Below, in pieces: positions 58,239-64,000 of a DNA stretch of 64,000 nucleotides. Position 1 is the first letter of the stretch. Each line of letters opens with the position of its first letter. The stretch is from contig OZ231126.1 in NCBI GenBank assembly GCA_965153355.1, positions 53,258,001 through 53,322,000 of the forward strand, written 5' to 3'. The notes below the pieces were generated by a model. It saw only the letters and a list, made by a program, of their open reading frames with translations. It did not search any database and was not told the origin of the DNA. Source of the stretch: Flaccisagitta enflata. Taxonomy: Eukaryota; Chaetognatha; Sagittoidea; Aphragmophora. Both the position numbers and the translations under genes were made by a program.

Positions 58239-59811
58239 GTGAGGTTCGAAGATGAACCACAGAGGTAGAGAGTCACAAACATATGCTCACGCATGCACAA
58301 GACAACAAGACAAACAGACCCACGCACACACACACATCAAGATATGTAGGTCCTGTGCATTTAGAGCAAAACCAGGTCTGTACAGTGTAAGTCATAAGGC
58401 AGAACAGCCAACTTTTTTATTCACCATCTTCTAGTTAGACAAGTATAAATCTTACTCTGATTTTCTGGTTTGACCCTTAAAGATCCAATAATACTTGATA
58501 ATACTTATTTAAGTTTTTGTTTCCCTAAAGATAGTTTATCTGTTCAATGCACAATAATTATCCCAGGTATCAGGTCTTTCAATCGAAATGGGTTGGGGGA
58601 GTAAGTGATATCAATCTTGGATTCCGTAAAGAAATTGGATCGATCTCATTTGCATAATGCAGTTGAATCAATTCACCATTGCCGGTGATACACAATTTTG
58701 TTTGATGCATTTTAGTAAAAAGTTAGTCATAAACAAAAAAATTCCATCACCTGCTCAAATACTGATTACTGAACCATTCCTTTAACCCTCAAAGGTAATG
58801 CTTATTGTTTACAAATTCAAATCCAGGGTTACATTGCATTTCAATCAAAAATATCATCATATTTTTTTGAAAAAGAGAATTATTGTATACTTAGAACGTA
58901 TAACTCTCCGTTATTTCCAATTGCTTGGAAGGCGTCTGCTTAAAGGCTGACGCCTGAACAAATGACCCTTGCAATAGTATGTCAATTCTCATAAGGAACG
59001 AATGATGACGGCATAATGAGGTAATCAAATTCCAAAAAAAAGCCTCAGAAAGAATATTTCTGGCATATATTTGTTCCAAATCTTAGCCTTAGATCTCAAG
59101 TAGTCTAGAATAAAACAAACAGACTCACGCACACGTTCAGATATGCAAATCCTTGTGCCCTCGGGTTTCATTGTCACCAAACCAAAAATCCTTGAATAAA
59201 AGTCCTCACAAAGACAGACAACAGCTTGCATGATTATGAAAACTAATCAGATTAAAATTTTCAGCTAGCCAATACTTATACAAAACCAATCAGGTCTTAA
59301 CAGTTTAAGTGGCTGTGGGGCGTATATGGCGTATAACGTTAGAGAAACCAGAGATGAAATCAAGGGGAAAACTTAGTCAATTACTAACGCTTTTGTACTT
59401 CGGAAAGAGTTTTAAACCATCTCATTTACATAATGCAGTCAAATGAGTTTTCCATTTCCTAGTGAAGCATAATTTTGCGTGACATATCTTTGTGAATAAT
59501 TCGTTATAAGCGAAAATATAACATTTCTTGCACGTATACCTATCCATGTCGTTGACTCATAAGGGCAACCGTTTTTGTGTTTAAATCAAACATAAGTTAA
59601 TATGGCTTTTTATTCTAAAAGATCGATCAGTCCTTACTGAACGTTAGATTGTTAATTGGGGGGATATGAGGTTTAAATTTGAAGATATTTGAAAGGCGTC
59701 TGCTTAACAGCTGGTGCCTGGTGAAAACTGTTCGGTTAGTGGTAGGCACTTTGAGTGCAATTCATCGGTTAATGTTTGATCAACGAGTTTTTGATTTTCC
59801 AAGTATAAGTA
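58239..59811 (+). other. Intron 3, first part
   Basis: AT-rich. Passages near 58625-58665 and 59405-59440 (TCTCATTTGCATAATGCAGT type) and near 58915-58965 and 59690-59730 (GGCGTCTGCTTAAAGGCTG type) recur, suggesting a diverged repeat of about 800 bp. No exon seen. Confidence 0.5.
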
Positions 59812-60016
59812 TACAGTGGACTGAGTGGAGCATTATTAGAGCGCACCCGCTGATAAAGCATACCCGCCTATAAGGCTATAACTAAGGCATTCAAAATATT
59901 GTCCTATGAGATATTTTATATTCATTTTCTTTATTGGCAATAAATAGCTTCTCTGTCAGGCATAATTTTGCAAAGTCCCTTGACATACGCTCTAGCTCTT
60001 GTAAAGCTCAACTGTA
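59812..60016. mobile_element. pogo-like MITE 2, copy 2
   Basis: TACAGTGGACTGAGTGGAGC and CTTGTAAAGCTCAACTGTA with TA ends. The interior TATTGGCAATAA and AGGCATAATTTT match 15066-15243. Confidence 0.75.
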
Positions 60017-60326
60017 CTTTTATCCTTGATTGTAACTTGAACAAAAGTACATATACAAAATGAGGATGTAGTGACTTTCATACGGTATATTCGCGCGAAA
60101 CCATGTCTTTTTTCATCTCGATTTTCTGTCGTAAACATTGTGCTAAATTTAGCCCCATTTTTGACGTTAAATCTTTTTTCTTTCTAGCTTGTATGTTGTA
60201 ACAGGAACGTTGAAAACGTTTCAGCATCAATTTGCGAAAATATTTATACTTTTCTCAAGGCTAGGGGAGCTTGATTTTCAATGACTGTTAAAGTCTTATT
60301 GTCAATTCCACGAATTAACGACAGTT

Positions 60327-60555
60327 TTAGTTGTGGACACGCAACTCTATATGAGGCTTTGTCTGTCTGTCCGTCGGTCCATCCGTCGGTCTGTCCGTGA
60401 GCACGAGTTGAAAAGTGGGAAAACAAGTGTTAAGGAAGCTTTTTGTCTTTATCGGAAAGGGGGTTGGGTGTGGCGTTGGGTGTGCCGTTGAGTGTGGATG
60501 GAAGTTGGCTGCCCCTGCCCACTCTGCCGCATCGGTAGTGTCACCCCGCGTTACT
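60327..60555 (+). mobile_element. CAAGGCC superfamily, subfamily A variant with GTCACCCCGCG end
   Basis: TTAGTTGTGGACACGCAACT, CTATATGAGGCTTTGTCTG, CACGAGTTGAAAAGTGGGAA, CTGCCCACTCTGCCGCATCG, GTCACCCCGCGTTACTTG. It shares its unusual end with 45675-45906. Confidence 0.7.
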
Positions 60556-60602
60556 TGTTCATTGATGTCTCTTTTTTTTTCTGAAGGCAATAAAAAAAAA
60601 AA

Positions 60603-60752
60603 CAAGACCGGATACACGGCAAAACAGTCGCTGACGATTGGGCAGGGGCCATAATGCAATAATCGCTCGGAATTCAACAAAATTCGTAACGGACCAACGT
60701 ACCGACGTACCGACCGACACGGCAAGGTGTAGAGTCGCGTGTCCGCGACTAA
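60603..60752 (-). mobile_element. CAAGGCC superfamily, subfamily C, complete
   Basis: CAAGACCGGATACACGGC, AGTCGCTGACGATTGGGCAG, AATCGCTCGGAATTCAACAA, GGACCAACGTACCGACG, CGACACGGCAAGGTGTAGAG, hairpin AGTCGCGTGTCCGCGACT plus AA. Confidence 0.87.
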
Positions 60753-60852
60753 AAACGGTTCCTTTTCTCGTAAGAAAATCGTGGTTGAATGGTGACTAAC
60801 TTACAAAAGCACATACACAAATGACCCTTTAAACGACAAAAACGCAGGGGTG

Positions 60853-61356
60853 TACAGTACGATGGGAGCAAAGATGCTAATTAGAATTTGCTTTATTGCT
60901 TGAATATGTTAGTTTTTTTCATTTTTCAACTTGTGACTTGATATCATCAGGACTTCATTTTTCAACATTCTAACCTAACCCATCAGATCGGGCTAAAAAT
61001 GTTACCTAATATGAAAAAAAAACAGTTGGATGGGACTAGTTTTACAGGTTTTACAGTTATTTTTCAAACAGAACAATTATATGAATCAGCATCTGGGCAA
61101 AATTTAAAACAAGTATAAAACCTGTGAAAATAGTCCGATTGAGCTGATTTTTTTAACCTATATAAGATTATTTGCCCAATCTGATGAGCTAGGTTAGAAC
61201 AAGTCACAAGTTGAAGAATGAAAGAAGCAAATATATTCAAGCAATAGAGCAACCTGTAATCAGCATGGCTCTCAATTTTTTTTTCAAATCAAATGATATT
61301 AAGATACTTGAAATATATCCTCCAGTCTAGATCGTCTTTGCTCCCATCGTACTGTA
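60853..61356. mobile_element. Long-TIR foldback MITE (TACAGTACGATGGGAGCAAAG)
   Basis: TACAGTACGATGGGAGCAAA at the left and TTTGCTCCCATCGTACTGTA at the right, TA at both ends. Inverted matches continue inside (AACTTGTGACTTG/CAAGTCACAAGTT; GTTTTACAGGTTTTACAG/AAAACCTGTGAAAA). Noncoding. Confidence 0.85.
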
Positions 61357-61626
61357 TATAGTTCCATGAACTTTGATTAATTTCACCCCACCCCCTGTCT
61401 TTGTCGCGGTGCTCACAAAATCTATGATTTTCTTCCCCATGAAGCAATGAAGAAATGATTTGGTATTTTCCCCCAATTTTTTTCCCCCTTTGATTTCCTT
61501 CCCCATCCCATGATTAATTTCCCCCCTCCCCCGCCCACGGGGGGGGACTGGGTAACGCCCCACCATGTCGTTCTTAGCTTTATCTACGCCTTTTCGTTTC
61601 CCCCTTTTCATTGCATTCAACATAAG
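61357..61626 (+). other. Intron 3, last part
   Basis: Contains C-runs and G-runs (CCCCACCCCC, GGGGGGGACTGGG). It ends in a T/C-rich tract and the acceptor CATAAG. Confidence 0.5.
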
Positions 61627-61784
61627 GAGCTCAAATAAACTGGAAAACGTTGTCGACCGACTCCGCCTCTGAAGACATGTTTGAAGATACGGTCGACACG
61701 GCAACTATCGATTCTCTCGTCCTGCAAATGGTTTTTCAAGTCGTGGAAGCCTCGGCGTTGCCACAAGTTCAACACTGGCTGATG
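61627..61784 (+). CDS. Exon 4 of the six-exon gene: short, helical-looking segment
   Basis: The acceptor follows TTTCCCCCTTTTCATTGC and ends CATAAG at 61626. It is entered in phase 1 (G + GA makes Gly). It encodes AQINWKTLSTDSASEDMFED, then DTATIDSLVLQMVFQVVEAS and ALPQVQHWLM. This is the best candidate for a folded, amphipathic-helical region in the protein. It leaves in phase 0 at CTGATG|GTAGGT (donor 61785-61786). An (AGA)n array begins about 30 bp into the intron. Confidence 0.72.
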
Positions 61785-61813
61785 GTAGGTTCGAGTAGAA
61801 GTAGAAGATGTAG

Positions 61814-61920
61814 GAGAAGAAGAAGAAGAAGAAGAAGAAGAAGAAGAAGAAGAAGAAGAAGAAGAAGAAGAAGAAGAAGAAGAAGAAGAAGAAGAAGAAG
61901 AAGAAGAAGAAGAAGAAAAA
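61814..61920. repeat. (AGA)n array in intron 4
   Basis: About 35 units. The open frames reading poly-Arg, poly-Ser and poly-Leu are artefacts, although the exon 4 frame runs into it. Confidence 0.97.
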
Positions 61921-62214
61921 GTGGAAGAAGATGAAGAAGATGAAGAAGAAGAAAAGAAGTAGAGGTAAAACACCAACACCAATAACAATAAATCAACAAC
62001 AATAAATCAACAACAATAAATCAACAACAATAAATCAACAACAACAACAACAACCACAACAAAAGGAAGAGAACGAAGAAGAAGAAGACAAAAGAAAAGG
62101 AAGAACAACAACGACATTGACAACAGCAACAAAAGACCTCGAAACTTTCTCGTCTCTTTAGCTTTGAACAAGCAATGAATTCCAATTTCATAGCTAGGAA
62201 TTAGGTTCCCTTAC

Positions 62215-62742
<528 letters not shown>

Positions 62743-62831
62743 AAGCAAAGAGGAAGAATGAAGAGAATGCGAATTATATTGGCAACGATAGTGTTAATCA
62801 GGCACTCTCTCTTTCCTGCTCAGTCTGTCAC

Positions 62832-62945
<114 letters not shown>

Positions 62946-62964
62946 GCTTGCGCTTTATGTCCAG

Positions 62965-63058
62965 CAGAGGGCCACAGTCAAAGAGAAACGCGCGTTGATC
63001 GAAAAATTGAGCATGATTTTGTACGGCGACACAAAATTGGATTTGAAGGACGAAAATG
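62965..63058 (+). CDS. Exon 5 of the six-exon gene, short form
   Basis: The acceptor is CTTTATGTCCAG (62963-62964), entered in phase 0 as exon 4 requires. It encodes QRATVKEKRALIEKLSMILY and GDTKLDLKDEN, a charged helix-like stretch. It ends GAAAATG|GTGAGA (donor 63059-63060), phase 1, which joins in frame to exon 6. A second strong donor, CTACAG|GTAAGA at 63118-63119, would add GEKSAEEEEEEEMTSSEFLQ. That form ends in phase 0 and would shift exon 6 out of frame. Confidence 0.68.
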
Positions 63059-63404
63059 GTGAGAAAAGCGCCGAGGAAGAGGAAGAGGAGGAAATGACAT
63101 CATCAGAGTTCCTACAGGTAAGACTTTAGAGTGGAACAACACGGCTTACCTGACGTGACTATGCTGGGGGAAGCAACTAGAGTATGACATGACATCACAA
63201 GCAAAACTCGACATCATAGCTTTGAAAGTAACTAAATAGATCAGATTCATAGAGATATGGAAATTTCGGATACACTTGATTGCAAATTAACCCACCACCT
63301 GCCAGGCTGAGAGACACTTTGTAGTATGCTTAGAGTGAATTCTAAATGGCAACAATCTTGGACATGCCTAGTTTAAGAATTCCCCTACAATCATGTTGAA
63401 TCAG

Positions 63405-63913
63405 GGTCAGAGGAGGAACTTGAGGAATTACACAAGTATTGGAAAGATTCTGAAGAAAAACTGAAACGACGATTGATTTGTCCTCCACCATCACCGGAAA
63501 AACCCTCACCGATCCATACGCCTTCAGCTTCGCCAACTCGTGCGTCAACGTCACCAACTCGTGCGTCAACGTCACCAACTCGTGCGTCAACTTCACCAAC
63601 TTGTGCGTCAACGTCACCAACTCATGCGCCAAAATCACCAACATGTTTCTCAACATCACCAACTCGTGTGTCAACATGTTTCTCAACATCACCAACTCGT
63701 GTGTCAACATCACCAACTCGTGCGTCAACGTCACCAACTTGTGCGTCAACGTCACCAATTCATGCGTCAACGTCACCCACTCTTGTCTCGATGTCACCTC
63801 AACCGACGTCATTAACAACAATCTCTAATTCACCAACTCATTCCTCGACCCCACCTTTCCCAAAAGCCCCAAGTCCTACGTTGGGACTACGGCCAATCTC
63901 GCCCAACCTCTAA
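63405..63913 (+). CDS. Exon 6 (last) of the six-exon gene: SPTRAST repeats
   Basis: The acceptor is TTGAATCAG (ending 63404), with a weak pyrimidine tract. It is entered in phase 1 (G + GG makes Gly). It encodes SEEELEELHKYWKDSEEKLK, then RRLICPPPSPEKPSPIHTPS, about 13-15 seven-residue units of SPTRAST type (63530-63790) and a tail SSTPPFPKAPSPTLGLRPIS ending at TAA (63911-63913). Ser/Pro/Thr repeats suggest a disordered, possibly phosphorylated tail. Two other frames stay open over the 21-bp repeat, but only this frame also fits the flanking nonrepetitive codons and the splice phase. Confidence 0.7.
63530..63790 (+). repeat. 21-bp coding minisatellite
   Basis: Units of ACGTCACCAACTCGTGCGTC, 21 bp with small variants; a larger duplication (TCAACATGTTTCTCAACATC) sits in the middle. 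The unit is a multiple of 3, so copy-number change keeps the frame. Confidence 0.9.
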
Positions 63914-64000
63914 TAATGAATAATGATAATGAATTCTTTTGCTTTTGTTTTTTTTTTTTCACTTCTTCTTACGTTTTCAATTGCGCGGTCGGCTCTTGTC
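63914..64000 (+). other. Start of the 3' UTR
   Basis: Begins with AATGA repeats and a T-run. No AATAAA is seen before the window ends. Confidence 0.4.

Overview
This is a piece of an animal nuclear genome. The genes have spliced exons with GT-AG borders and long introns. Two belong to animal families: syntrophin, and the XK-related (XKR) membrane proteins. Short degenerate TTAGGG arrays at 17588-17645 and 53037-53140 suggest a TTAGGG telomere lineage, which fits a non-insect invertebrate such as a marine invertebrate. No rRNA gene, no intact tRNA and no prokaryotic operon is visible. Most long open frames in the window are translations of microsatellites, not genes. Genes. (1) A minus-strand syntrophin first exon (34871-35735) has a split PH half and a complete PDZ domain, then a phase-1 donor. 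(2) Two further minus-strand coding exons (12460-13273 and 9402-9755) have compatible phases. They could be downstream exons of the syntrophin transcription unit or a separate gene. (3) A minus-strand three-exon XKR-like gene (46681-40669) predicts about 1229 residues, with a C-terminal multi-membrane half that ordinary XKR proteins lack. (4) A plus-strand six-exon gene (38083-63913) has matching phases at every junction and predicts about 1310 residues. It is disordered, rich in Asn, Ser and Pro, and I do not recognise it. The XKR-like gene lies inside its 16.5 kb first intron on the opposite strand. Repeats. From 1 to about 9.3 kb there are nested inverted repeats, about 522-bp tandem units and large microsatellites. 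From 10 to 34 kb there are many short terminal-inverted-repeat (MITE-like) elements, foldback elements and tandem arrays. From 47 to 53 kb there is a dense block of one modular repeat superfamily. The superfamily is the most striking content. It has about 35 full or partial copies, each running from CAAGGCC through an internal motif, an optional tandem-repeat core and a CCGACCGACC-type tract, to a terminal hairpin ending CTAA, always set in an A/T homopolymer. At least five subfamilies use different hairpin sequences. In each, the internal motif near the CAAGGCC end is the complement of that element's own hairpin arm. Microsatellites ((AC)n, (AG)n, (AAC)n, (AAG)n, (ATTC)n, (TACATACT)n) take up a large share of the window and often sit directly beside splice sites. 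All boundaries were read by eye. No alignment or database search was possible.
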